Source: Nitrospira sp. UBA5698 (GTDB lineage: Bacteria; Nitrospirota; Nitrospiria; Nitrospirales; Nitrospiraceae). From it: a stretch of 46,345 nucleotides of DNA. Within the stretch, counting starts at the first letter, position 1, and each line of letters begins with the position of its first letter. The stretch covers positions 6,381 through 52,725 of the forward strand of contig DIHK01000041.1 of NCBI GenBank assembly GCA_002420115.1, given 5' to 3'. Of the stretch, positions 33,460-42,373 are shown piece after piece. A model generated the notes under the pieces. The model was not told the origin of the DNA. It did not search any database and saw nothing but the letters and a program-made list of their open reading frames with translations. The translations under genes and the position numbers were made by a program.

Positions 33460-33863
33460 TTTGGTAATTTGTTGATTTGTTGCCCTGTTGAGTATTTACC
33501 GAACTTTGCTGTTCGCCTGGATGCCGAGAAAATTGCAAGAAGCTCTTTGGCTTCTCCTAGCAGAACCATCGTCCTGTTTTCTTGGGAAATGCCCGATTCA
33601 ATAAGGATCTCTAGCCAAAACACTGTCTCGTCTGCTTCTTCGACAACCGTTCCCAGTTTGGCGACAAACTCAGCACGAGAGCGAGCCCGACAGACGGCAC
33701 GGTAATTGGCCCCAACGGAGGTACCGGATCTGACAATTTGTTGCGCGATCACGCGAGATTCTGGTGTCTTCGGAAGTTGCGCGGCAAGCCTGATAATGCC
33801 AAGCGCAAACACTTTAGCCCTCTGCGCCAAATCTTGTGTGGGGCCGAAATCTTTCACAGTCAA
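33456..33863 (-). CDS. Four-helix-bundle protein (S23/TIGR02436 type)
   Basis: The 135-aa protein matches the small four-helix-bundle family named after the S23 protein encoded in some 23S rRNA intervening sequences: VFALGIIRLAAQLPKTPE, QIVRSGTSVGANYRAVCRAR and FVAKLGTVVEEADETVFWLE are diagnostic. It is free-standing here, not inside rRNA. The gene ends by overlapping hemD, which ties the two together in translation. The role of the family is unknown. This pairing with hemD may be local to this lineage. Confidence 0.88.
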   Translation of the reverse strand: MTVKDFGPTQDLAQRAKVFALGIIRLAAQLPKTPESRVIAQQIVRSGTSVGANYRAVCRARSRAEFVAKLGTVVEEADETVFWLEILIESGISQENRTMVLLGEAKELLAIFSASRRTAKFGKYSTGQQINKLPK

Positions 33864-34032
33864 CAGCTCATCAGATCGACAGATCCCCCTACTTCGCGTA
33901 GGCTACAAACTGAGAACCGTGATCGTACCATAGTGGTTAGGCGAGCGGGAGGGCTGGTTTTCCGTTGACGGCTGATCGCTCGTCTCCCTACTATACGGAT
34001 GTGATCATTGTTCAACGAGTACGAGACACCCC

Positions 34033-34473
34033 ATGACGGCACCACTTCATCACGGTCTTCGGCATCTGGCACTTCGCGTCATGGATCTTCCTCGATCGCG
34101 TCGATTCTATGAGCAGATCCTCGGCATGCAGGTCGTCTGGGAACCGGACCCGGAGAACGTGTATTTCAGCTCCGGAGTCGACAACCTGGCACTACATCAG
34201 ATCTCGAAGCATGAATTGGACTCCTACGAGTCCTCGAAGACCCAACTGCTCGACCACATGGGCGTGATTCTTGAAAGTCCACAGGCCGTGGATCAGATGC
34301 ACCGTGAGATCATGCCCTCGATTGAGTCCCTGGGCGGGCGAATCACCAAGGAGCCAAAACTTCATCGGGATGGGAGCTACTCATTCTATTTCTCCGACCC
34401 CGACGGCAACCTCATTCAGGCGCTCTACGAACCAACGATCAGTACGCTGAAATGGGTAAAAGGCAAGACGTGA
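34033..34473 (+). CDS. VOC (glyoxalase-fold) family protein
   Basis: The 146-aa single-domain VOC protein begins HHGLRHLALRVMDLPRSRRF and ends SYSFYFSDPDGNLIQALYEP. Metal-site candidates are His9 and the C-terminal Glu of ALYEP. VOC proteins include glyoxalases, extradiol dioxygenases and resistance enzymes, so the substrate cannot be named. Its stop codon lies inside a palindromic repeat, and the metallo-beta-lactamase-fold gene follows on the same strand. Upstream, 169 bases separate it from the divergent four-helix gene. Confidence 0.85.
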   Translation: MTAPLHHGLRHLALRVMDLPRSRRFYEQILGMQVVWEPDPENVYFSSGVDNLALHQISKHELDSYESSKTQLLDHMGVILESPQAVDQMHREIMPSIESLGGRITKEPKLHRDGSYSFYFSDPDGNLIQALYEPTISTLKWVKGKT

Positions 34474-34522
34474 AAAGTGAAGTAATCGATCCCTACTTAC
34501 CTTTTACCTCTCACCCTTCACT
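34454..34522. repeat. Interspersed palindromic element, GTGAAAAG class, copy 2
   Basis: GGTAAAAGG and CGTGAAAAGTGAAGT units (34455-34483) face CTTACCTTTTACC and CACCCTTCACTG (34496-34522). The centre (ATCGATCCCT) resembles the centre of copy 3 (ATCGGATCCCT). The left arm overlaps the end of the VOC gene and the right arm ends three bases before the next ATG. Confidence 0.68.
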
Positions 34523-34525
34523 GTT

Positions 34526-36154
34526 ATGACCAGCTGGAACCATCTGCCTCGAAACGAATACGTGAGCCTCGCCCCCTGGTGTTGGGCACAACTAGAAAGT
34601 GCGGAGCTGCCAGGCCCCTTTCCATTCATTGGCGGTGTCGCCCCTGAAGTGGTAGCCAGCCTCCAGGAGGCTCACGGTCTCCTGGCCAGTGCGATCGATA
34701 CTGCGATCAGCGATGTCTTCTCGAAACGGGCCCCACTGGACGAACCAGAGCGTCGGCGACGGCTCGAAGATGCTTACGCGGAACTGATCAACGCCCGCCC
34801 CCACCTCCAGCGACACATCCGCTGCGGCCGTCGACCGGACGGCGCCTTTCACTGGGAATTCTCGACAGATCCGACTCGATCCGCAACCGTCACGAACGGC
34901 GGGCTCCGCATGTTTCATGCGGTTAACCAGCAGGCCATCCCGTTCGGATTCAACAACCGCCGCCTGGGCCCATTGATCGGCAAACTGCTCGGTCTCCTCA
35001 ATGGCACTCGTACCGTGGACGAAGTCGGCACCATCGTCTCCTCAATGCCTCGTGATTCCCAGGGCCTGCTCACCACATTTATGGAGCTCTTGCAGCGACA
35101 TGAATGTCTGACCAGCTCGACGACAGCGTCATTACGCCATCATTGGTTCGAGGTCATCCAGGATCAAGATACCGTGCACCTTGGCCATGCGGCCTTACTC
35201 TACCGACAACGTGACACGGTATTGCTCTTTGATCCATGGCTCTTGCCCTGGTTCGCAGAATCGCCCATGCCATCACTCTGGGGCAGGCTCGTCCCCAAGC
35301 CGGCAGCCGTCTTCCTCACGCATGATCACGATGACCATGTGGATCCTCGCACCTTGCTCCATCTGCCGAAAGACATCCCCATCATCATCCCCAGCCGACG
35401 CAATCGCACCCAGCTGTTTTTTGACTATCGGTCACTCCTGGCAGAGCTGGGGTTTGAGCAGGTGATCGAGCTGGCCCATGGGGAGAGCTGGCCGTTCGAG
35501 GGAGGCACGGTCGTGTCGGTCCCGTTCTATGGCGAAGATCCCTGTGACCTCAATATGCCGCGGAATTGTTACCTGATTTCTGATCGTGGGCACAATGTGT
35601 TGGTTCATGCGGACAGTGGCCCCACCAACGACGGGCGATCAGCCCTCAAAGACTTAGTTATTCAACGGATAGTCGGCAAGTACGGACCGATTCCCCTGGT
35701 CTTGGCCTCACAGCAACAACTGCGTGAGATCCGAACCCATGCCGCCCACGCACCGCTCTCTCACCCCGGCCAATGGCTGGACATCGGCGAGAACGGCTAT
35801 CTCACAAACGCCTACCTTGCCGAGCTCTGCACGACCGCCGGCGCGCGGCTGTTCGTGTCGTACGCCACCGGTGGAGCGGATTGGTATCCGGACCACCTCT
35901 CGTTCATGTTCAGTCGCCGGAACCCTGCCCGAACTGCGCTGCTGACAGCCCACTGGGAACCGGCGGAAAAGTTAAAAGACCTTCTGGCGTTACAGGGATG
36001 TCGTTATCATCATGCCCACGCGCTGGACATCTATCGACCCACAGGTGGAGGAGCGATCGAGGTCCACTCAACAGGAGAATCCCTAGCCCCCCTGACTCTT
36101 TATCGGGTGGATCATGGCGATCCCCCGTTTATGAAAGCCGCGCCGCGGCGATAA
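34526..36154 (+). CDS. Large metallo-beta-lactamase-fold protein with N-terminal extension
   Basis: The 542-aa protein has a C-terminal metallo-beta-lactamase domain of UlaG/lactonase type (about residues 205-480): GHAALLYRQRDTVLLFDPWL, the metal motif THDHDDHVDP (His266, Asp270, His271), and later ligands around VLVHADSG. The first 200 residues are not typical. Residues 145-195 (LIGKLLGLLNGTRTVDEVG) look like a PqqD-type small helical domain, as found beside peptide-modifying enzymes. Substrate and pathway are unknown. No ribosome binding site is visible because a palindromic repeat ends three bases before the ATG. An epimerase gene follows 24 bases on. Confidence 0.8.
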   Translation: MTSWNHLPRNEYVSLAPWCWAQLESAELPGPFPFIGGVAPEVVASLQEAHGLLASAIDTAISDVFSKRAPLDEPERRRRLEDAYAELINARPHLQRHIRCGRRPDGAFHWEFSTDPTRSATVTNGGLRMFHAVNQQAIPFGFNNRRLGPLIGKLLGLLNGTRTVDEVGTIVSSMPRDSQGLLTTFMELLQRHECLTSSTTASLRHHWFEVIQDQDTVHLGHAALLYRQRDTVLLFDPWLLPWFAESPMPSLWGRLVPKPAAVFLTHDHDDHVDPRTLLHLPKDIPIIIPSRRNRTQLFFDYRSLLAELGFEQVIELAHGESWPFEGGTVVSVPFYGEDPCDLNMPRNCYLISDRGHNVLVHADSGPTNDGRSALKDLVIQRIVGKYGPIPLVLASQQQLREIRTHAAHAPLSHPGQWLDIGENGYLTNAYLAELCTTAGARLFVSYATGGADWYPDHLSFMFSRRNPARTALLTAHWEPAEKLKDLLALQGCRYHHAHALDIYRPTGGGAIEVHSTGESLAPLTLYRVDHGDPPFMKAAPRR

Positions 36155-36178
36155 GTCGTTATTTATTGAGGAGCAGCT

Positions 36179-37201
36179 ATGAGCGAAAGACCAGCGACGA
36201 TTCTTGTCACCGGAGCCGCGGGATTCATCGGATTCCATGTGGCGATGCGCCTCTTAGAGAGAGGCGATCATGTCATCGGCCTCGACAATCTCAACGATTA
36301 CTACGACGTCCGACTGAAAGAAGCTCGACTGGCACAGCTTAAGCCTCGTGAACGATTCACGTTCATCAAACTGGACCTCGCCAATCGGCAAGGCATGAAG
36401 GACCTCTTTACCGACCAGTCGATCCAGCGGGTGGTGCACCTGGCCGCTCAAGCCGGGGTTCGCTATTCGCTGGTCAATCCACACGCCTACACCGAGAGCA
36501 ACATCGAAGGGTTCATGAATATCCTGGAAGGCTGCCGCCATAACCAGATCGAACACTTGGTCTATGCATCTTCGAGTTCTGTCTATGGCGGTAATACCCA
36601 CATGCCGTTCTCAGTCCATGACAATGTGGATCATCCCGTCTCGCTCTATGCCGCCAGCAAAAAGGCTAATGAGCTCATGGCTCATTGCTATGCCCATCTG
36701 TATCGGCTGCCTTGCACCGGCTTGCGTTTTTTTACCGTGTATGGCCCATGGGGGCGTCCTGACATGGCCCTCTTCATCTTTACCAAGGCCATTTTGGAGG
36801 GCAAACCGATCGATGTCTTTAATCAGGGCAAGATGAAACGCGACTTCACCTATGTCGATGATATCGTCGAAGGCATCATCCGGACACTTGATCATCCGGC
36901 AACCGTCGATCCCTCCTGGTCTGGGGAACGACCGGATCCCGGAACCAGCTCCGCTCCAGCCCGCATCTACAACATCGGCAACCACCAGCCGGTGGAGCTG
37001 CTGCATTTCATCGGAGTACTGGAGCAAGCTTTGGGAAAAACGGCGGAAAAGCGGCTCTTGCCGATGCAGCCAGGCGACGTGCCTGCGACCTATGCCGATA
37101 TCGACGATCTCACCAATGACGTCGGCTTCAGGCCAAATACCCCGATCGAGGTGGGCATCCCTCGTTTCGTGAAGTGGTACCGAGAATTCTACGGATTATG
37201 A
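36179..37201 (+). CDS. NAD-dependent epimerase, UDP-glucuronate 4-epimerase type
   Basis: The 340-aa extended short-chain dehydrogenase has an NAD motif TGAAGFIG near residue 11, LDNLNDYYDVRLKEARL (typical of UDP-glucuronate 4-epimerases), HLAAQAGVRYSLVNPHAY, the YxxxK pair in SLYAASKKANE, and FFTVYGPWGRPDMA. It should convert UDP-glucuronate to UDP-galacturonate for envelope polysaccharides. GAGGAG lies before the ATG. No polysaccharide genes are nearby. The substrate call is by motif resemblance. Confidence 0.9.
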   Translation: MSERPATILVTGAAGFIGFHVAMRLLERGDHVIGLDNLNDYYDVRLKEARLAQLKPRERFTFIKLDLANRQGMKDLFTDQSIQRVVHLAAQAGVRYSLVNPHAYTESNIEGFMNILEGCRHNQIEHLVYASSSSVYGGNTHMPFSVHDNVDHPVSLYAASKKANELMAHCYAHLYRLPCTGLRFFTVYGPWGRPDMALFIFTKAILEGKPIDVFNQGKMKRDFTYVDDIVEGIIRTLDHPATVDPSWSGERPDPGTSSAPARIYNIGNHQPVELLHFIGVLEQALGKTAEKRLLPMQPGDVPATYADIDDLTNDVGFRPNTPIEVGIPRFVKWYREFYGL

Positions 37202-37221
37202 GGAAAACTGACCAAGTTGTG

Positions 37222-37782
37222 TTAGTAACACCCCACCGGAACAAACCCGGTCCCAAACAGCCTCGACAACGCGATGTAGCGCGCATTATCGTAGAATGAA
37301 TGACTAGCCCCTCGCTGATTTTTCCCCGTGAGGTCCCCTCCATAGGATGGATCGGACCCGAAGAACATTCCTCCCCTGGTCTTCTGCACGAGATGCATCC
37401 ATTCCAAATACAACGTGCAGGCTTCCGCCTGGACTGAGCCAGAAACCGTATTACTCGCATACCAGTCACGTGCCCATTCCGGCACCTGCCTTCCTGCCCC
37501 CACTGAGTCGCGATCTCGAGCGGAAGACGGCTCAACCTGTGACTCCCTCATGGGCTGCGTTCGAGGAATGGTCGGCATATTCACCAAATCAGGCACGACT
37601 GAGAGAGGCTTCAGATCCATCGCTTCACACCCGGCCCGCTCCTTATTGGTATACATCGAGCTCCCATCTGCTTCGAGACACTTCCAGGTTGTCGGACCAG
37701 CTCCCGTGTCTCCCCAAGCCATTCCCGTGGACAACGCCACCAGGATGGTCACTGAGAGGAACGTTCCTTGAACCTGCCGCAT
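37222..37782 (-). CDS. Secreted protein with DUF4124-like start, 186 aa
   Basis: The signal peptide (GTFLSVTILVALSTGMAWG) is followed by TWKCLEADGSSMYTNKERAG, which resembles the short DUF4124 motif of periplasmic proteins. The middle is Pro/Ser-rich and the C-terminal ~80 residues, with several aromatic residues, are unfamiliar. Cysteines occur in the DUF4124-like part and at the very end. The start at 37782 follows GGAGGTG by five bases. The gene converges with the epimerase gene, 20 bases apart. Function unknown; likely periplasmic or lytic-domain-like, but no catalytic motif is seen. Confidence 0.72.
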   Translation of the reverse strand: MRQVQGTFLSVTILVALSTGMAWGDTGAGPTTWKCLEADGSSMYTNKERAGCEAMDLKPLSVVPDLVNMPTIPRTQPMRESQVEPSSARDRDSVGAGRQVPEWARDWYASNTVSGSVQAEACTLYLEWMHLVQKTRGGMFFGSDPSYGGDLTGKNQRGASHSFYDNARYIALSRLFGTGFVPVGCY

Positions 37783-38208
37783 GGGACACCTCCAGATCAT
37801 GTTGTCAAGACACGCGGTGCGTGGGCACCCCCTGGTCGCTCTCTATAGTTGGTGCGCACACCCTACTCAATACTTTGTTTTTCGTCTATGCAGCTTTGGA
37901 GGGGGGAGCCACAAGCCACAGGACCTCGACCGACTGACGTTTGCCGTGTTTGCGCCCATCGCCCACCACAAACCAGATGAGAGGCCGGTGCTCAGTCACC
38001 TCACTATCTCATACCCAAGCTGCCTCATCCCAAATCGCTCCTGTCCCACACCCTGCATTACCTTGTCCGGCATCGAAACCTCAGGTATCCTGCCTGTCAT
38101 ATTGCCGATGGTCTGTTGGGTAAAACAGCGTAGATGTGTCATCTCAGCTCATCAGCAGTGGTTAGGTCGATTCATCAACAGAGAACGTGCAATCGATAGC
38201 CGCACAAC
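37783..38208. other. Divergent intergenic region, nothing recognised
   Basis: These 426 bases separate the divergent secreted-protein and antiporter genes. An open frame crosses it but has no ribosome binding site, odd composition and no familiar motif, and I treat it as chance. Promoters for both genes must lie here, but none stands out. Confidence 0.4.
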
Positions 38209-40218
38209 ATGACCGACTATAATGTCCTCACGAATCTGCTCTTCATCTACACCGTGTCGATCGCGGTAGTATTTCTGTTTCATCAGTTCCGACTCCCCTC
38301 AATCGCCGGGTTCCTAGTCGCGGGTGCATTGATCGGCCCTCATGGGCTCAATCTCATTTCCGATATCGCCACGGTACAGGTCTTGGCGGAAATCGGCATC
38401 GTACTCCTCCTGTTCACCATCGGCATTGAATTCTCGTTGGTCCAACTTGCCTCGCTTCAGCGCCTGCTGCTGATTGCAGCCCCGATCCAAGTGGGTGGAG
38501 TTATCGCCATTACATGGCTCGGCGGTACTCTCGCGGGATTACCGACCTCTCAGGCGATCTTTTGGGGATTTCTGCTTTCACTCAGCAGCACCGCCATTGT
38601 GCTCAAAGCGTTGACTGCCAGCGAAGCCAGCGACTCACCACACGGGCGGGCGACCATCGGGATCTTGGTATTCCAAGACATCGCCGTCGTACCGATGATC
38701 TTGCTCACGCCCATTCTCGCCAACCCCGGCGATGGGGCGATTGGACCCGTGTTGCTCTCGTTGGGGAAATCGTTGGTCGTGGTGGCCTGCATTCTGGTCG
38801 GTGCGTGGTATGCAGTCCCGATCTTGCTCGAACACATCGTCCGCAGTCGAAGCCGAGAATTGTTCTTATTGACCATCATCGTCCTCTGCCTCGGCATCGC
38901 CTGGTTGACCTCCCTCGGCGGACTCTCACTGGCGCTCGGCGCCTTCATCGCCGGCCTTGTGATCTCCGAGTCGGAGTACAGCCACCAAGCCATCGCCGAA
39001 GTGCTGCCTTTTCGTGACAGTTTCAACAGCCTCTTCTTCGTTTCCATCGGCATCCTGATGGATTGGCATATCCTGCTGGAGTACCCCTTCGTCGTGACCG
39101 GCCTTCTGCTGATCGTCCTCTTGGTGAAATTCTTCGCGGGCGCTGGTGCCGTGCTTGCCGCCTCCATGCCGCCCCGATCCGCAGTCATGACCGGCATCGC
39201 TCTCGCACAAGTGGGAGAATTCAGCTTTATCCTGGCACAAGTCGGCCAGGAGGATCAGCTCCTATCCGGAACCCAGTATCAGATATTTCTGGCCGTCTCG
39301 GTCTGTTCGATGATCATTACCCCGATCCTCATTCAGCTGTCGCCGCATCTTGGCCGACGAGTCGAGGCCGTCCAGCGACTCCACCGCTGGTTCCCCGGAC
39401 AAACCACGGCACATGTCCTCCAAACGGATGGACGGCATCTTCGCATCAAAGATCATGTCATTATCGTGGGCTACGGACTGAACGGCCGTAACCTCGCTCG
39501 CGTTTTGGGCGAGACGGAGGTTCCGTACATTGCGTTAGATTTGGACGGTGAAACCGTACGCCGGGAGGCGGCACACGGATTACCGCTCTACTACGGGGAC
39601 GCAACAAATCCGACCGTATTGCGACACGTCAAGATCGAACAGGCTCGAGTCCTGGTCGTGGCCATCTCTGATCCCTTCATGGCGCGCCGGACCGTGCAGG
39701 TTGCTCGAGGATTGAACCCGAAGATTCACATCGTCGTCAGGACTCGTTATTTGCGTGAATTGGAAGAGCTCCATCAGCTCGGCGCTGACGATGTGGTGCC
39801 GGAAGAGTTTGAAACATCGATCGAGATTTTTGCGCTCGTCCTCCGTACCTATCAGATGCCGCAAGACTTCGTCATGCGCAAGGCGGAGCAGGTCCGCCGG
39901 GAGGGATACGCGCTCCTTCGCCGAAGCGAACTACCTGAACTGGCGCACCACTTGCGCGGCGGCACCCTCGCCGATGTGGAGGTAGAGACTTGTCGGATTG
40001 AGGAAGCCGCACCGGCGGCAGGGAAAACGCTTGCCGAGCTGGCACTGCGGCCACGAACGGGAGCCTCGATCATCGCCTTGACCAGAGCCGGCGTGACCGA
40101 ATCGAACCCCTCGGATAAAACGAAACTCGTGGCCGGCGACATCGTGGTTCTACTCGGATCACGCGATGAGATTCGGCGCGCGATGGAGTTCATCCTCACC
40201 GATCAACCCGACCGATAA
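38209..40218 (+). CDS. Kef/CPA2-type cation:proton antiporter with RCK domains
   Basis: The 669-aa protein has about 12 membrane segments in residues 5-380 (LPSIAGFLVAGALIGPHGL, FQDIAVVPMI, ALAQVGEFSF), then an RCK/TrkA-N domain with GYGLNG at 421-426 and ALDLD, and a TrkA-C domain at about 580-660. This is the layout of KefB/YbaL-like K+/H+ antiporters, in which the RCK domains gate transport by nucleotide or ligand binding. No KefG-like partner is visible. It begins at an ATG without a clear ribosome binding site. The ion is inferred. Confidence 0.93.
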   Translation: MTDYNVLTNLLFIYTVSIAVVFLFHQFRLPSIAGFLVAGALIGPHGLNLISDIATVQVLAEIGIVLLLFTIGIEFSLVQLASLQRLLLIAAPIQVGGVIAITWLGGTLAGLPTSQAIFWGFLLSLSSTAIVLKALTASEASDSPHGRATIGILVFQDIAVVPMILLTPILANPGDGAIGPVLLSLGKSLVVVACILVGAWYAVPILLEHIVRSRSRELFLLTIIVLCLGIAWLTSLGGLSLALGAFIAGLVISESEYSHQAIAEVLPFRDSFNSLFFVSIGILMDWHILLEYPFVVTGLLLIVLLVKFFAGAGAVLAASMPPRSAVMTGIALAQVGEFSFILAQVGQEDQLLSGTQYQIFLAVSVCSMIITPILIQLSPHLGRRVEAVQRLHRWFPGQTTAHVLQTDGRHLRIKDHVIIVGYGLNGRNLARVLGETEVPYIALDLDGETVRREAAHGLPLYYGDATNPTVLRHVKIEQARVLVVAISDPFMARRTVQVARGLNPKIHIVVRTRYLRELEELHQLGADDVVPEEFETSIEIFALVLRTYQMPQDFVMRKAEQVRREGYALLRRSELPELAHHLRGGTLADVEVETCRIEEAAPAAGKTLAELALRPRTGASIIALTRAGVTESNPSDKTKLVAGDIVVLLGSRDEIRRAMEFILTDQPDR

Positions 40219-40261
40219 CGTCCTATTCCCCTTGTGGTCTTGTCGTTTCCAGGAAGGAGGT

Positions 40262-41344
40262 TCAGCTTCGCCAGCGAAGCGTGACTCGTTCTTTGAGCGG
40301 GTGGTCGAAAGGGCGTCCGGTCTGAATCGATTCGAGATGGGCTGCTTTCAGCTTGTAGTACCATCTCGCGGGCATATCGGCGTCTCCCAGAAACATGGAT
40401 GAGGGCTTATGACGGAGACCCACCGCCAAATGCTTCATCGCCCGCTCATCCTGTCCCAGAAACATCTTGGTCAACGTACGAAAAATCAAATTGCCGAACG
40501 GCAGCCAATGCAGGCCGCGCCAATAGGCGGAAAAATCAATGCGACACTCCATATCGGAGACCGGTGTGGACATCAACCGATTGGCGAGCCACACACTGCC
40601 ACATTGCATCAGTTCCACTCGCTGATTCGGCAATAGAAAGTCGATGGTGGTGCTCAGTGGTCCTCCATAGATTCGCTCGATCCAATGAAACGGCCCGCTG
40701 TTCTTTGCCGGCCGATGCGCAGTCATCCTGAAACCATTGGGGATCGGCTCAAAGACTTTCGTCTTCTCGTGCATCCGCGCATCGCTACGCCACCACGAAT
40801 GGACATAGGGACCATGGACCGGATCGATAAGCCCGATGACACCATCATCGGGCGTGCAGGTGTAGCTCAGTGAAATGTGGAATGATTGTCGAGGCTCTGA
40901 AGGAAGCGGCATACGCGGAGCAGGCGGCAACGGATCAGTGTTCCCTCGTTCATCAGCCAAATACAACCAAATCATCCCGTCCGTCTCTTCGACCGGATAG
41001 GTTGCGACGCCGATCTTGTCGCATTGGAAACTCCCACCTTCGGGAAGGGCCGGGATCCGCTGACAGCGCCCCTTCATATCAAACTGCCACCCGTGATACG
41101 GACATTCCACAAGCTCACCATCGAACCGACCAAACGACATCGGCATCCCTCGGTGAGGGCAAAGGTCACGCATCGCTGCCAGCATACCCGCTCGATCTCG
41201 GCATAGAAGAATCGGCAGGTCCAGCATCTTGAGTGCGGTCATCGTCCCAGGACGGAGTCGATGACTAGGAACGGCCGGATACCAAAAGCCAAACAGGGGT
41301 GCACTCCTGGAAGCGAGGACCTCGGGTGATAAGAGTTGGCTCAT
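40262..41344 (-). CDS. Rieske-type aromatic ring-hydroxylating oxygenase, alpha subunit
   Basis: The ~360-aa protein has an N-terminal Rieske [2Fe-2S] domain with CPHRGMPMSFGRF and CPYHGW (Cys-x-His, 16 residues, Cys-x2-His). Its catalytic domain has the mononuclear iron pair in DPVHGPYVHSWW. It would need a separate reductase, which is not nearby. Related enzymes include vanillate/PAO-type and sterol/tocopherol-like hydroxylases; the substrate is unknown. The start at 41344 (SQLLSPEVLA) is preferred to an upstream TTG at 41365. It is divergent from the DsrE2-TusA unit. Confidence 0.88.
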   Translation of the reverse strand: MSQLLSPEVLASRSAPLFGFWYPAVPSHRLRPGTMTALKMLDLPILLCRDRAGMLAAMRDLCPHRGMPMSFGRFDGELVECPYHGWQFDMKGRCQRIPALPEGGSFQCDKIGVATYPVEETDGMIWLYLADERGNTDPLPPAPRMPLPSEPRQSFHISLSYTCTPDDGVIGLIDPVHGPYVHSWWRSDARMHEKTKVFEPIPNGFRMTAHRPAKNSGPFHWIERIYGGPLSTTIDFLLPNQRVELMQCGSVWLANRLMSTPVSDMECRIDFSAYWRGLHWLPFGNLIFRTLTKMFLGQDERAMKHLAVGLRHKPSSMFLGDADMPARWYYKLKAAHLESIQTGRPFDHPLKERVTLRWRS

Positions 41345-41452
41345 TGCTGAACAGGATGGTCGCAAGAAGACGTCGTATACTAGAACCCGGACTATAACGG
41401 GGGGCAGAGATCAGGTCAAGCAACGAACGGACCAGGAGGATGGCCCCGTTCC

Positions 41453-41482
41453 TTGACACCCCAAAGGACCACATACTATTCT
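41453..41482 (+). promoter_or_regulatory. Putative promoter of dsrE2-tusA
   Basis: A perfect TTGACA at 41453-41458 is followed after 18 bases by TATTCT at 41477-41482; TACTAT at 41474-41479 is an alternative -10 with a 15-base spacer. The ATG lies 50 bases downstream of the -10 with GAGGAG before it. Confidence 0.5.
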
Positions 41483-41531
41483 GTTCAAATACTGAGCGCA
41501 TTGAGTCTTGCCTATGGGGTGAGGAGATACG

Positions 41532-42062
41532 ATGATTGCCACACAAATCGAGCCTGCGGCGACGTTGGCACAGCTACAAGAATCCAAACCAGAAAGTGTC
41601 ACCATCGTCTTGTTGAGCGGTGATCTCGATCGAGCGATGGCAGCTTTCATCATTGCGACAGGCGCAGCTGCCATGGGCATGAAGGTCACGATGTTCTTTA
41701 CCTTTTGGGGGCTGAACGCCATCCGAAGAAAAGGGGCCACCAGTTCGGCAAAAGACTGGCTTCGCCGGATGTTTGGGCTGCTCAATAAAGGCGGCGCCGA
41801 CAGTCTCCCGTTATCCCGCTTCCACATGGGCGGGTTGGGCACGAAGATGATGCAAAAGGTGATGAAGCAAAATCGCATGCCCGATGTGCCCGAGTTGATG
41901 CAGACCGCTCTGGATCTGGGCGTACATTTTATCGCGTGCACGACAACCATGGGGCTGATGGGCATTACCAAAGACACCTTGATCGATGGCATCGATCAGT
42001 TTGCCGGTGTCACGACGTACCTGGCGGAAGCGAAGCGAGGTAGCGTCAATCTATTCATTTGA
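41532..42062 (+). CDS. DsrE2-type (DsrE/DsrF/DrsH-like) sulfur-relay protein
   Basis: The 176-aa protein has the DsrE2 marks VTIVLLSGDLDRAMAAFIIA, AAAMGMKVTMFFTFWGLN and FIACTTTMGLMGI with the likely sulfur-binding Cys136. DsrE2 proteins work with TusA and rhodanese in passing sulfane sulfur in the cytoplasm. The tusA gene follows 36 bases on, and GAGGAG precedes the start. No rhodanese, dsr or hdr gene lies in the window, so the donor and acceptor are not identified. Confidence 0.92.
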   Translation: MIATQIEPAATLAQLQESKPESVTIVLLSGDLDRAMAAFIIATGAAAMGMKVTMFFTFWGLNAIRRKGATSSAKDWLRRMFGLLNKGGADSLPLSRFHMGGLGTKMMQKVMKQNRMPDVPELMQTALDLGVHFIACTTTMGLMGITKDTLIDGIDQFAGVTTYLAEAKRGSVNLFI

Positions 42063-42069
42063 ACCGACA

Positions 42070-42085
42070 GCTCTCAGCTGGGAGC
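42070..42085 (+). other. Near-palindrome between dsrE2 and tusA
   Basis: GCTCTCAGCTGGGAGC is a 16-base palindrome with one mismatched pair, lying 8 bases after the dsrE2 stop and overlapping the region just before the tusA ribosome binding site (GAGGGA at 42085-42090). It could tune tusA translation or protect the upstream message. Confidence 0.35.
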
Positions 42086-42098
42086 GAGGGATATCTTC

Positions 42099-42344
42099 AT
42101 GATGCAAGCCGATGTCAAACTCGATACGTTAGGGTACTTTTGTCCTATGCCGATCATTCTGACCTCGAAGAAGATCAAAGAGCTGGCCTTGGGCCAGGTG
42201 CTAGAGGTTGTCTCCGATGATGAAGGCATCAAGAAAGACATGCCGGCTTGGTGTGAAACCACCGGCCATGAAATGGTGGGACTGGAAGAAGAGCAGGCAA
42301 AGTCTGGACGGATTTACAAGGCTTTTGTGAAGAAAACAAAATAG
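42099..42344 (+). CDS. tusA: TusA-family sulfur carrier
   Basis: The 81-aa protein has the TusA core: LDTLGYFCPMPIILTSKKIK with the persulfide-bearing Cys15 in the CPxP motif, then GQVLEVVSDDEGIKKDMPAW. TusA carries sulfane sulfur to targets such as tRNA thiolation, molybdenum cofactor or sulfur oxidation. Its pairing with DsrE2 is typical of sulfur-handling clusters. It ends its unit, followed 30 bases later by a strong intrinsic terminator. Confidence 0.94.
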   Translation: MMQADVKLDTLGYFCPMPIILTSKKIKELALGQVLEVVSDDEGIKKDMPAWCETTGHEMVGLEEEQAKSGRIYKAFVKKTK

Positions 42345-42373
42345 TCAGACTTTTTCAGGATCGACCAGACCAG

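Noticed and set aside
33456..33863. 23S rRNA intervening-sequence context for the S23-type gene
   Set aside because: No rRNA sequence flanks it; the neighbours are hemD and a VOC gene.
34033..36154. Glyoxalase II pathway formed by the VOC and metallo-beta-lactamase-fold genes
   Set aside because: The metallo-beta-lactamase protein is much larger than GloB, has HDHDDH within a UlaG-like domain and lacks the typical GloB THTHxDH layout.
37781..38212. Open frame overlapping the antiporter start by four bases
   Set aside because: The overlap looks like coupling, but composition is irregular, no ribosome binding site precedes it and no family is recognisable.
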